Shown piece after piece: positions 20,956-31,574 of a stretch of 64,000 bases of DNA. The notes beneath the pieces were generated by a model. That model worked only from the letters and a program-made list of their open reading frames with translations, had not been told where the DNA came from and did no database searches. Position 1 is the stretch's first letter, and each line of letters starts with the position of its first letter. The stretch lies in the NCBI GenBank assembly GCA_032433765.1, contig JAVIAB010000059.1, positions 63,208,178 to 63,272,177 of the forward strand. Direction: 5' to 3'. A program made the position numbers and the translations under genes. The stretch comes from Megaustenia siamemsis. Taxonomy: Eukaryota; Mollusca; Gastropoda; Stylommatophora; Ariophantidae.

Positions 20956-21537
20956 ATGGAGAAGTCTTGAGGCAGTTCACAAACTCCGAGGTGTCGGCGA
21001 GTTCTTTAAGGGTAATTTCAAAAGGCAATAACTACCAGAGTGTAGTCATTCAGTGGATACCTTCACACTGTAATATACACGGAATTGAACGCGCAGACAA
21101 ATTAGCTAAAGAGGGAGAGGGATTACCACAAGAGAACCATCCGGTAAGTTATGATGAAGCCAAATCCATCCTCAAAGGTCAGTAACATGAAAAATGGAAA
21201 CGAGAACACCCAAAGCATAACGAGAGAGACGGATACCACCAACCATCAAGGAGGGATCATGTCATTATACTTCGCCTACGCACTGGCCGCAATAGAATGA
21301 GAAATCAGATGTTCACCAAATTCAAAATAGATACAACCAGCCTATGCCACTGTACACTGGACAATATGACTACAAAACATGTTCTACAGGATTGCCCCAA
21401 GTACACAGACATGAGAAGAGCAATGTGGTCCACGCCCACCTCCCTGGAAGAGAAACTATATGGGGCAATCGAATCACTTAAACAGACAGCTGACTTCATG
21501 AGAGAGTCTGGGATCCTACTCTTATTGAGTCTTGATC

Positions 21538-21540
<3 letters not shown>
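20956..21540 (+). mobile_element. LINE-K, RNase H and C-terminal region
   Basis: The frame around 21030-21180 encodes VVIQWIPSHCNIHGIERAD and then KLAKEG, the C-terminal part of an RNase H domain (W-x-P-x-H, G-x-E-x-A-D, L-A). After a TAA at 21182 and a frame change, 21297-21535 encodes LCHCTLDNMTTKHVLQDCP, a Cys/His motif typical of LINE C-termini. The element is 5'-truncated and decayed. A GA microsatellite marks its 3' side. Confidence 0.82.
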
Positions 21541-21589
<49 letters not shown>

Positions 21590-21598
21590 TGAGAGAAA
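21541..21598. repeat. (GA)n microsatellite
   Basis: About 23 GA dinucleotides followed by degenerate GAAA at the 3' edge of LINE-K. It may be an expanded tail. Confidence 0.95.
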
Positions 21599-21689
21599 GA
21601 GAAAAGTCAAGTAACTTATCCTGCTTCAGGAAGTGCCTGCTTTTAGCGTCAGCGTTTCTTGTTGCTTGCACCTCTTGAACTCCTTATAG

Positions 21690-23330
21690 CTACACCTCTT
21701 GGAGAACTTTCGGTTGTACATGTTTTCTTATGTTGTATCTCTTGAAGAACTTATGATTGCACATCTTGAGGCACTTATGATTGCACCACTTGAGAAACGT
21801 ATGGTGGCACCTCATGAAGAACTTTTGGTTGTATCTCTTGAAGAACTTATGGTTGCACATCTTGAGGAACTTATGATTGCACCACTTGAGAAACGTATGG
21901 TGGCACCTCATGAAGAACTTTTGGTTGTATCTCTTGAAGAACTTATGGTTGCACATCTTGAGGAACTTATGATTGCACCACTTGAGAAACGTATGGTGGC
22001 ACCTCATGAAGAACTTTTGGTTGTATCTCTTGAAGAACTTATGGTTGCACATCTTGAGGAACTTATGATTGCACCACTTGAGAAACGTATGGTGGCACCT
22101 CATGAAGAACTTTTGGTTGTATCTCTTGAAGAACTTATGGTTGCACATCTTGAGGAACTTATGATTGCACTACTTGAGAAACGTATGGTGGCACCTCATG
22201 AAGAACTTTTGGTTGTATCTCTTGAAGAACTTATGGTTGCACATCTTGAGGAACTTTTGGTTTCACCACTTGAAAAACGTATGGTGGCACCTCATGAAGA
22301 ACATTCGGTTGCATCCCTTGAAGAACTTATGGTTGCACATCTTGAGGAACGTTTTGTTGCATTTTTTGAAATCCTTATAGCTACACCTCTTGAAGAACAT
22401 TTTGTTGTACGTCTTGAACTTCTTATGTTGCACCTGTTGAAGAACTTATAGTTGCACATCTTGATGAACTGTTGGTTGCACATGGTAAACTTCTTAAGTT
22501 TGACCCTCTTGAAGAACTTTCGATTCAAATTTTTTTTGTCACTCTGAAGAACTTTTGATTGCACCTCATAAACCTCTTATGGTTGCACCTCTTGAAGAAC
22601 TTTTCATTCAACCTCATCAAGAACCTTTAGTTGCATCTCTTTAAAAACTTTTAATTCAACCATTTGATGAACTATCGGTTGTACATCTTGAATAACTTTG
22701 GGTTGTACCTCTTGAAGAACTTTATGTTGCAACATTTGAAGAACTTTTGGTTGCACATTTTGAAGAACATTTGGTTGCACCTCTTGACAAATATATTGTT
22801 GCATCTCTTGAAGAAAAAAAATTGTTGTTTGCACATTGTGGCAAACTTTTGAATGCTTCTCTTGAAGAACTTTTGGTTGTACCTCTTGAAGAACTTTTGA
22901 TTCAATCAATTAAAGAACTTTTGGTTGAACCTCTTGTAGAACGTTTGACTCAACCATTTAAAGAACTTGTGGTTGCACCTCTTGAAGAACTTGTGGTTGT
23001 ATCTCTTGAAGAACTTTTGACTCAACCATTTAAAGAACTTTTGGTTGCACCTCTTGAAGAACTTGTGGTTGTATCTCTTGAAGAACTTTTGACTCGACCA
23101 TTTAAAGAACTTGTGGTTGAACCTCTTGTAGAACGTTTGACTCAACCATTTAAAGAACTTTTGGTTGCACCTCTTGAAGAACTTGTGGTTGTATCTCTTG
23201 AAGAACTTTTGACTCAACCATTTAAAGAACTTTTGGTTGCACCTCTTGAAGAACGTGTGGTTGCACCTCTTGAAGAACTTTTGACTCGACCATTTAAAGA
23301 ACTTTTGTTTGCACCTCTTTACGAACTTTT
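21690..23330. repeat. Minisatellite, 24-bp unit with higher-order structure
   Basis: The basic unit contains GAACTTATGGTTGCACATCT and then TGAG. From 21740 to about 22300, four unit types form a 96-bp higher-order repeat (peptides ELMVAHLE, ELMIAPLE, KRMVAPHE, ELLVVSLE) repeated about five times almost perfectly. From 22380 to 22900 the units are degenerate. From 22900 to 23330 a different higher-order block based on ttgactcaaccatttaaag repeats. The 24-base unit makes long ORFs on both strands that I treat as artefacts. Confidence 0.96.
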
Positions 23331-23337
23331 ATAGCTC

Positions 23338-24019
23338 GTTTCAAATCATGTGCCCAACTTCAAAACGCTATTACTCTCTAACCGTTTGTTAAAAACTTTT
23401 GAAATTTTCCAAATGTTATTAGAATGCAAAAGACCCTTTAAATGTATATTTAACAAATATCTTGCAGCTGCAGTTTTCTTAAAACGGCGATATTTCTTTG
23501 ATGTTTGTCAAAATTGTAAATTGTGAAGCCCTAAAGAATAGAAATTACCGTAGTTGCTGGTCTATGATTAATTTTCACTAGGTAAAGGCGTGACCGTAAT
23601 GGGGAAATAACCTAATAAGACAAAACACCAGGAGAATTATTGTCTGCTCAGTTCGAGGACGGCTTCGCCGCTGAATGAACGGAAATGGAACACACAATGC
23701 CTCGTGTTTTCTACAAGTGTCTAATTGTGTCAGAAAGCCCACGTGGAATGTGTGCAAAAACGTCAATTGTACCGTGTATGGATTTTTAATCGCTATTTTT
23801 AACTTAAAATACTGTAAACATTAAGTTTTGACTACATCAATGGGTCGTTATAAATTTATATAAATCAAATAAGCAACAATAATAACCAAATGTTTTTTTT
23901 AATGAAATTAATTCCCTGTTTGGTTCTAATCATTATAACTTTACATGCAAATTTTGAAAAAATTACAAAAAGAGATTAAAAAGATATCGATTTTAAAAGT
24001 TGGGCACATGATTTGAAAC
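23338..24019. mobile_element. Inverted-repeat element (MITE-like), 682 bp
   Basis: The ends are perfect 23-bp inverted repeats beginning GTTTCAAATCATGTGCCC (23338-23360 and 23997-24019). Weaker inverted similarity continues inward for several dozen bases. Candidate 9-bp target duplications are ttatagctc (23329-23337) and ttatagttg (24020-24028), which match at 7 of 9 positions. The interior is AT-rich and has no transposase ORF, so the element would be non-autonomous. It interrupts the 24-bp minisatellite, whose units resume at 24020. No superfamily is assigned. Confidence 0.8.
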
Positions 24020-24215
24020 TTATAGTTGCATGTCTTGAAGTATTATTGGTTGCACTTCTGAAAGAAATGTTGGTTTCACCTCTTGATTACGTTTTGGTCG
24101 CACCAATTTGACAACTTTGTTTTGGACCACTTGAAGAACCGTTGATCGCACCAAATGCACAATCTTTGGTCATACTTTTCAAATCGTTCTTGCTCGCATC
24201 GCACCACTTTAACAC
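24020..24215. repeat. 24-bp minisatellite, right-hand remnant
   Basis: Degenerate units (cttatagttgcatgtcttga, ttggttgcacttctg, ttggtttcacctcttg) continue the array found left of the inverted-repeat element. Decay is stronger than on the left side. Confidence 0.75.
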
Positions 24216-24299
24216 ATTTTGGTAGCCAGTTCTATTGTTTAGTCTTTACAATCTTCTTACTCGTCTTGATGCCTAAAACTAATCTATTTAAGATATTAG

Positions 24300-24870
24300 G
24301 GAAATAAAATGGAATGCTCCTCGGTACCGAAAAGTGTTTTACTGCCCTCGGATGCAGCTGGCCGATAAGCTAACAAACACGCGTCTTGCTGTTAAGGGTA
24401 CTCAACTCTATTTTAAGGGTAGATGATGAAGAGTTGTGGGGCCTAAGAAGAAATCAAGATTAAAGAAAGAAATTAAGAAAGAAAAAGGAAGAAAGAAAAG
24501 GAAGGAAGAAAGGAAAGAAAGAAATTGTGAAATAAAAAGAGTAATGGAAATAAAGAAAAAGTTAAAAGAAAGAAAGAAATTGTGAAAGAAAGAAAGAAAG
24601 AAAGATAGAAAAATGTAAGTAAGGAAGAGAAGAAAGTGAAACAGAGAAATAAATTGTGAAAGAAGGATGGAAGAAATAAATTATAAATGAAATAAACTGT
24701 GAAAGAAGGAAAGAAGAAATTAATTATAAATGAAAGAAAATGGGAAAGGAAAAAAGAAATTGTGAAAGAAAGAGCGAAATTGTGAAAGAAAGAAGGAAAG
24801 AAAGAAATTGTGAAAGAAAGTAAAAAAAAAAAGAAAAGAAATTGTGAAAGAAAGAAAGAAAGAATGAAAG
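24300..24870. repeat. Dispersed body with long (GAAA)n tract, copy 1
   Basis: The body at about 24300-24450 shares tttactgccctcggatg-like and atgatgaagagttgt motifs with 44690-44850. Both copies then run into GAAA-rich tracts interspersed with aattgtgaaagaaag. The shared order of body and tract suggests one repeat family with a GAAA tail rather than two independent microsatellites. Confidence 0.75.
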
Positions 24871-25299
24871 ATTAATTAACGTCAAATATCGCTGTCAGCT
24901 ACTTCTCTTCATACTTGACTTGAAATTTCAGTTTTTAAATAACTGATAAATAATATGATTTTTGGGTCTTCCTGGAGCCTCGCTTACTGCCTTCTAATAT
25001 ATTCCTTGGTTACCGGCCTAATTCTGTTAAACAACTTTAATTGTGACTGCTCCACGTGTGTCTACAGCGGATGCACTCCAAGCCATTACTTATCGTCTGA
25101 TTGCTTCCCATGTTGCTTCTAGTAGTAAACATTAAAAATAAATTGGCAACCATTATCAATGAGTTCTCGACAAGTGCGCATTGTGGGAAAAAGAATCTTA
25201 GAACATGCATCAGAAAGGTAAAAATGATAATAAAGTTTAACTCTTACACTACAGAATTATTTTACTATGGAGCAGGCAAATAATTGCAGTAAAGCTGGT
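24871..25299. other. Unassigned sequence
   Basis: No gene is visible. A perfect short palindrome, aagctggta-gt-taccagctt, lies at about 25291-25310, just before the LINE-E 5' edge. Confidence 0.4.
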
Positions 25300-27665
25300 A
25301 GTTACCAGCTTCTTTTACCCAATATCTGACAGAATCCTTTTAGTGAAATTGAATGGAAAGGCAATAGACATAAATCTTATACAAGTTTATGCACCAACAG
25401 CAGACAGTATAGAGGAAACAATTGATAAATATTACAACAAGTTAAATGAGACACTTCATAAATGCAAACCACATGAAAACACCCATATTTCTAGGGGATT
25501 TTAACGCAAAAGTAGGAAAGGAAAGAGTTGAGGAAGTAGTTGGTCATTATGGCTTAGGCGAAATGAATGAAAGAGGTGAGAAAATATTGACTGGGCAAGA
25601 ACACACAACATGATGATAGGAAACACCTGGTTTAAGCGACATCCAAGACGTATGTGGACATGGAAAAGCCCAGGGGACAACGCACGTAATCAAATTGATT
25701 ATATAATGATAAACAATAGATTTAGAAACAGTCTGGTGTGTGTGAAAACTAGACCAGGGGCAGATTGCAATAGTGATCATGTACCAGTTGTGGGAAAGCT
25801 TAGAGTAAAATTAAAAACAACAAAACGAGCCTCAGTTAACATAAAGTTAAATTTAGATTTACTAAAATAAGACAAGAAGCTTCAAGACAAATATAAAATC
25901 ACAATTCAGAACCGGTACAATGCAATAGAGAAGATACAAAGCATTGATGAACAGTGGGAAATACTAAAAGAATCAATGCAACAAACATCAAAAGAGTTCA
26001 TACCACCAGTGAGGGCAAATTCAAGAAAGAAATGGATGACAGATGATATTTTGCAGCTAATGGATACAAGAAGAGGAAATAAAGAAAATAAAGATGAGTA
26101 TAAGAGATTAAATAAAGAAATTGTAGTAAAATGCAATGAAGCAAAAGAAGCATGGCTAAAAGAGAGATGCAAAAAAGATTGAAATGCAACATAAAGGAGA
26201 TGCTAAAGATATATGCAAACAAATTGAGGAATTAACGGGAAGAAAAACGCAATCAAAAACTGGATGTCTAAGATCAAAGGAAGGAGACTGTTGATTGATC
26301 AAGAAAACATAAGGGAACGATAGACAGAATACATTAAAGATCTTTGTAATGATGAACGAACGAAAGTAAATGTTAAGGATAATGGAGAAGGACCAGAATT
26401 ACTCAGAGAAGAAGTGGAAGACACCTTGCGCAATATGAAAGCAGGCAAAGCTCCTGGACCAGATAATATAACTAAAGAAGAGATTGAAGCCATGGGTGAT
26501 TTTGGAATAGACATAATAACAAAAAGCACAGCAGATAAATACCAGACGACATGCTCAAATAAATATTGTAAGCCCTACCAAAGAAATCGGGTGCGATTGA
26601 ATGCGATGATCATCGCACAATAAGCCTTATGAGTCACATGACTAAGATATTACTAAGAATCATCATGCTAAGAGTGCGAAATAAAATCAGTCCAGAAATT
26701 AGCGATGAACAGTGTGGTTTTGTTAGAGATAAAGGAACAAGCAATGTCATTTATATCATAAGATCTTTAGTAGAAAGAGCCATAGAGGTGAAAACAGATC
26801 TATACCTATGTTTCATAGATTACACCAAGGAATTTGACAAAGTAAAGCACCAAGAAATAATCAACATTTTAGAAAGCATAACCGTAGACAGCAAAGATCT
26901 AAGAATAATAAAGAACTTGTACTGGCAATAAACAGTGGCCATAAGAACTGGAAACCAATTGGGAATGTATAAACAAATAAAACAGGGTGTTAGATAAGGT
27001 TGTGTGCTGTCACCAGATTAGTTTAATATTTATAGTGAGATTATTTTAAGATCCATAAGGGGCATGCCTGGAATAACAATTGGAGGTCATAATATAAGTA
27101 ATCTAAGGTATGCTGATGATGCAGTCTTAATCGCTAAGAGTGAAAATGAGTTACAAGAAATGTTGGACATTATAGTGAAAAAAAGCAAAAATAAAGGACA
27201 AAAATAAAGAATAAAGTAATGGTAACAACAAAGAAAAAGACATCACCTCAGTGCAAAATAAAGACAAGTGGAATGATATTAAAACAGGTAAATGAATTTA
27301 AATATTTGGAAACTTTGTTAACCTCAGACGGAAGATATACAAAAGAGGTGAGATGCAGAATGGCTCAGGCAAAAGCAGCTTTTCAAAAAATGAGGAAGAT
27401 ATATATATTATATTAGAATATTAAGAAGAAACAATCATCATTTTTTGGCCATGTAATGAGAAGAGAACAACTGGAATATATTGTAACAACTGGGAAAATT
27501 GAGGGACGAAGAGATAGAGGGAAACAAAGAGAAAAAATATAACAGACAGCTTAAGAGAATGGCTTGGCAGAAGGTCAACAACAGAAATGATAAATAGCTG
27601 CCGAGATCGAAAGTTGTGGAGAGACATGATCACCTACGCCAGCAAACTCGGTACTTGATGATGAT
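25300..27665 (+). mobile_element. LINE-E, long decayed copy (endonuclease, RT, C-terminus)
   Basis: Endonuclease motifs are QVYAPTAD (about 25390), FLGDFNAKVG (about 25490), RNQIDYIMI (about 25690) and CNSDHVPVVGK (about 25770). The N-terminal endonuclease part is missing. Reverse-transcriptase motifs are MKAGKAPGPDN (26440), YLCFIDYTKEFDKVKH (26800), GCVLSP (27000) and LRYADD (27105-27122). The C-terminal part has VNEFKYLETLLTSDGR (27285), then a deletion after KMRKIYI, then FFGHVMRR and LWRDMITYASKLGT, with the stop in an ATGATG tail at 27657-27666. Many stops and frameshifts make it non-functional. Confidence 0.92.
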
Positions 27666-27887
27666 GAATGCTGGTAGCAGGAGCAAGTGGTGGAGTGTAA
27701 CGTACACTCCTACAAGGTATGATAATAGCTTTAAGGTACACAACAAAATACGGAAATGTTGCCCTACATTTACACCTTCATCAGAACACGAGAAAAACAC
27801 AAACAAACAACAAGATAAAGATAAATTCTACTACAGCTAAGATGAGCGCAACAGGAAATTCAAAGCAAGTATGGTAATTATTTACTA
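27666..27887. other. Unassigned sequence
   Basis: The sequence after the LINE-E tail has no recognised feature, apart from the A-run that belongs to the tail side of the SINE below. Confidence 0.35.
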
Positions 27888-28149
27888 TAAAAAAAAATAA
27901 TAAAGTACCCCCGTCACGCCAAGTGGCGCATAAGGGAATATGGCGTTAGTGACCATTGATTTTACAGACCTTCAGCATATGATTTTTGGGGTAATTTGGT
28001 CGGTATTACGCCCGTGCCGCTTTACTTTCCCAGAAAAAAAATCCGATACCATTATATGCTGGGTGAACCGGTTGCCGTGGGTTGTGACCTAACCCTACCT
28101 ATTGTCCTTTGTAGACCAGTTCACTAATCACTGAACTATCGCGGCTCCC
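27888..28149 (-). mobile_element. SINE-1 with 12-bp target-site duplication
   Basis: The element is flanked by identical aattatttacta at 27876-27887 and 28150-28161. On the minus strand the head has tagttcagtga near the box A position, and the box B region reads ggttaggtcacaac, so box B is damaged. The body is complete and the A/T-rich tail lies at the 27.89-kb end. This confirms SINE-1 as a retrotransposed family moved by target-primed reverse transcription. Confidence 0.93.
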
Positions 28150-28551
28150 AATTATTTACTAGCTTGGGCTGAATTATCTATGTTACCTGAATTTTTTAAA
28201 AATCAAGATATTTAATGAGAATAAAGAAATACATGACTATTTATCTGAAAAAGCAGGATTGTTAAAAAAAAAAAGCAGGATATGAAAATGTGGCCATTTT
28301 TTTTACCCGGCCTTCTTTCTCATCTCCCGTCAATCAATAATCGAAGGGGTCGTTGAGGATTCACTGATATTTAATTAGTCAACCTTCTCCATTTCTCTCG
28401 ACCTTCAGACATTCTTTGAGATTGTAAAGTCGAGTCCTGTCTATTCTTGTATGTTATCGTTCTTTCTCTTTTTTTCTGCCCATCTCTCCGTCTCGCTCTT
28501 TTCGCATTTCCTTGCAGAATTGTCTTTACTTGTCCAGGTCATCGAGGTACA
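28150..28551. other. Unassigned sequence
   Basis: There is no gene or shared repeat. Pyrimidine-rich stretches occur around 28440-28500. Confidence 0.4.
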
Positions 28552-28565
28552 AATCATTTCGCGTG

Positions 28566-29009
28566 AAAGAGGAGGCGGGCTCTGTACGCATGCAATGGGT
28601 AGAGGACGTTGCAGAAATCCAAAATACGTAAGGTCACCTTTGTCTATGTTCCTGGACATGCGGGAGTACGGGGAAATGAACGAGCGGACAGGTTGGCTAG
28701 CTGCGCTGTCGTTGAGGACGGGCAACCAATGGATCGGGCGGACATCATCAATGTCCTCCGAGATGTGGGAAGAGCACAGGACTTCGACAAACACAGATCC
28801 ACTTCTTCGGATGAAAGAGATGGGAGTTAAGATGGGCACAGCCAGAAATGAAAAACTTAGTGGGCGTGTAAGAAGACTTATCGACCAACATAAAACTGGA
28901 ATCGTCAGTCGCTGGACACTGAGGGAATTGCTGAGGAGGGGATCTGAGCACCTATGGACATGTTCGAAGTGCAATGATGATGACCCGCAAATAACAACTC
29001 AATAACTCA
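28566..29009 (+). mobile_element. LINE-J, 5'-truncated copy with target-site duplication
   Basis: It is flanked by aatcatttcgcgtg at 28552-28565 and 29009-29022. Coding in two frames includes VTFVYVPGHAGVRGNERADR (the C-terminal half of RNase H), VEDGQPMDRADI, EMGVKMGTARNEKLSGRVRR, GIVSRWTLRELLRRGSEHLW and TCSKCNDDDPQIT. It ends with actcaataactcaat. A small deletion shifts the frame near 28795, relative to the copy at 36.4-36.9 kb. The terminal overlap of tail and duplication makes the 3' boundary uncertain by a base or two. Confidence 0.93.
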
Positions 29010-29119
29010 ATCATTTCGCGTGTCTTCACAAAAGTCAAAAGAGAAAATAAGATCAATGCCTTGTCGAATGTGGATAGCAGAAAATCTCATGAAAAATCCT
29101 GGCATCTGGAAGTCTTAAT

Positions 29120-29345
29120 ATTCTTCTTCCTTACAGTTCCATGTAGAGCATAGGTCTTCATGAACCATTTTCCTAACCATCCTGTTGTTTGTTATTGTTT
29201 TACGATTGTGCTTTCAATCTCGCCATCTTTGCTTCCGTCTGTCTTCTCCGGGTGTATTTTAGCCTTAGTCTTTGAATTGTTTTGTAATTTTCTCAGTTTG
29301 TTTCCTTAGTGCGTGTCCTATCCAACGTCATCGTTCGTTAAGTTC
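29120..29345 (-). mobile_element. LINE-A, C-terminal end (decayed)
   Basis: The minus strand encodes RRWRWIGHALRKQTEKIT-like sequence (disrupted) and ends with the family's 3' sequence, tgaagacctatgctctacatgg. It aligns with 370-640 and 40.83-41.1 kb. Frameshifts and substitutions are frequent. Confidence 0.75.
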
Positions 29346-29399
29346 ATAAGAAGCGACTTTGGAGGATGGGGCAATAAAGCAAAAGTTATCTCCCCTGCC

Positions 29400-29650
29400 T
29401 AGATTGGCGTATGGGGAATATATTGTTTGTGACAACATTTCATCATGACGACGGCACTTTTTTCGGGTGATGTGGTCGGTCTCACGCCAGGCCGCCTTTA
29501 CTTCCCATAAAAATTTCTGGTACCCGTTTTTAGAGGCTGGGTGAACCCTGGAGCCTTGTAGACCAGAAAAAAAATCCGTCCCTCCTGAGGATCGAACTCA
29601 CACCATTCTGATCAGGAAACCAACACTCTAACCACTCAGCCACCATACTG
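29400..29650 (-). mobile_element. Mosaic SINE (SINE-1 body plus a different tRNA-like head)
   Basis: On the minus strand a tRNA-like head (box A tggctgagtggttag at 29629-29643, box B gagttcgatcctc at 29587-29599) is followed by a short cggattttttttctgg piece of SINE-1 body. Then comes tctacaagg from a SINE-1 head, and then a diverged SINE-1 body down to about 29400. The order is not that of any single SINE-1 copy, so it looks chimeric. A related diverged body lies at 52.32-52.44 kb. Confidence 0.7.
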
Positions 29651-29779
29651 AACTGCGTCAGCCTCATTACTGATGGAGTAAAGTTGTAAATGTCCTAAAG
29701 CTATCAAGCTGAAACTAACATATACATTGTACCATTAGTTTAAATGTCTCATAAATTAAATACAAACAACGGTAGATAT

Positions 29780-30462
29780 TTTAGAATATGAAAATAGCTT
29801 AAAAGGACAAACTAAAAAAAAGGTCTCAGTCTGAATAGTAAGAAAACAGAAGCAATGGTCACATCAAAGAAACAAATCATCACCATTATGCAGAATAAAA
29901 ATAAACAGGATACATCTGAAACAAGTGCAACGCGTCAAATACTTGGGCAGAATAACAACATCAGATGGAAGATGCACAACAGAAATAAAAAGTTGAATGG
30001 CTCAGGCCAAAATAGCATTTATGAAAATGAAAACTATCTTATGCAACAAATCTATGTCAAATAGAAGTGAGAAAGAGAGTTCATCGGTGCTATATAGAAC
30101 CAATTCTGACCTATGAGAGCGAACCATAGACAGTAGACAAACAAATGGAAAGACGATTAGAGGCTACAGAGATGGGATTTCTCAGAAAAATGTTGAAAGT
30201 TTCCTGGACAGCTAAAAAGACAAATGAAGAAATTCTCAAAGAGGCCAACACAAAAAGGGAACTCCTAAAAACATCAGAAAGAAACAATCAACATTTTTCG
30301 GGCACATCATGAAAAGAGGAAAGTTGGAATACTTGGTTACAACTGGCAAAATAAAAGGAAAGAAAAGAACGGTACACTGTAGATAGAAGATTGTGGAAGA
30401 ACATGCTCGCCTACGCCAACCGGTTTGGTACATCATGATGATGATGATGATGATGATGAATA
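29780..30462 (+). mobile_element. LINE-D, C-terminal third with ATG tail
   Basis: The translation gives NSKKTEAMVTSKKQII, then a RVKYLGRITTSDGR-like segment and MAQAKIAFMKMK. After frame changes it gives ETTEMGFLRKMLKV-like, FFGHIMKRGKLEYLVTTGK, and after a deletion VDRRLWKNMLAYANRFG. It then runs into seven ATG triplets (30435-30460). An internal deletion removes the QRKKILDSLVSWHGKQ segment present in the 56.3-kb copy. Confidence 0.87.
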
Positions 30463-30719
30463 TTTGAATATAAATGAAATACTTGTAGCCACCATAATCA
30501 TTGGTTCGGGCTTAAAGAGTTAATGTTCTTGAAAATGTTAAGAACAAAGAATGTCTTGTTACATATAATATGGCATGAGCCAGCCTCTCCCATGACCTGT
30601 CAGATCTGACACACACTACATGTATAACTTTGGACGTTCTTTGCTGCAAAATTAGGTTTCTGTCTTAAAATCAACGATAATTTCAGTTAATTTTTAACAT
30701 TAATGGATTTTCATGGAAA
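30463..30719. other. Unassigned sequence
   Basis: No gene or repeat is recognised between LINE-D and the LINE-B unit. Confidence 0.35.
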
Positions 30720-31175
30720 CAATTTTGTCAAACAAGGGAAATAACTCTAGAGGCAAAACGGGCACTACAATCTTCATCCCAACGTTGTGCTACCAATGCC
30801 AGTACTAGACCCTAGGTGCAAGAACAGAAAAATAACCTCTACTGAGATTAAATGTGTTAGACGAATGACAAGAAACAGCATGATAGATAAGATCAGAAAT
30901 GAAGAACTGAGAAAAAAGCTAGGAATAACTCCCGCCATATAATGTATAAAGAAACAACAGATAACATGGTTTCGTCACGTGACAAGGCAGAAAAATCAAA
31001 ACAACACAACGAGCCTTCAATAACAGTTACGAGAACGCAGAGTCAGGAGCCAACCACGAAAAAGATGGATTGATGGAATATTAGAAACATTAGGAAGCAT
31101 AACAGCATTAGAGGCAAACAAAAGAGCAAAATATAGTAAATTATATCTCCCCTCGACGTTGAAAGGGAAATGAGG
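30720..31175 (+). mobile_element. LINE-B, C-terminal end with shared upstream segment
   Basis: The coding part (from about 30775) aligns with LINE-B at 860-1270 (CYQCQ, EIKCVRRMTRNS, HVTRQK, SRQPRKRWIDGI-like, LPSTLKGK) but has stops and frameshifts. The preceding 50 bases (tttgtcaaacaagggaaata, gaggcaaaacgggca) also precede the copy at 38.0 kb. That stretch is therefore part of the repeat, or both copies arose from one progenitor. Confidence 0.82.
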
Positions 31176-31179
31176 ACAG

Positions 31180-31574
31180 AAAGAAGAAGTAGAAGAATGG
31201 ATTTTTTTGTGGTCGTGTACGAGCCAGAATTCTTTTGTTTAAAACTGAGACGGAGATTGTTTTGGGAAATTGAGTGTTTTCTTGTTTCTGAAACGCGTTG
31301 ATAAAGCACAATGACTGAAGATAAGATGATTCATTTGTTTATTCACAACTATTGGGTTCTGTGTGTGTTCAATTGGAAATGTGCCACCAGCTGAACTGTT
31401 GATCGGATCGAATGTTCCACCAAAATGTAGGTCTGACTTCATTTGTTGGGACAACGATTCTTGAGGCCCGCTCACTGATAATGGAGTCTACATCCACACC
31501 GGAGTTAACGTGAGGCGCATAGTGATTATTTCATGACGAAAGGGACAAAAAGCCAGATATAAAATGTAGATACA
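31180..31574. other. Unassigned sequence with a small minus-strand ORF
   Basis: A minus-strand ORF of 78 codons (31239-31475, beginning MSGPQESLSQQMKSDLHFGG) is not repetitive and has no recognisable domain. It could be chance or an old exon. No splice-site or promoter evidence supports it. Confidence 0.3.

Noticed and set aside
29575..29650. Minus-strand tRNA gene
   Set aside because: The boxes look good, but the sequence is joined to SINE body sequence and I cannot pair a convincing acceptor stem. A SINE head is the simpler reading.
31239..31475. Small host protein or exon (78 codons, minus)
   Set aside because: No domain, splice context or second copy supports it. It was left as unassigned sequence.
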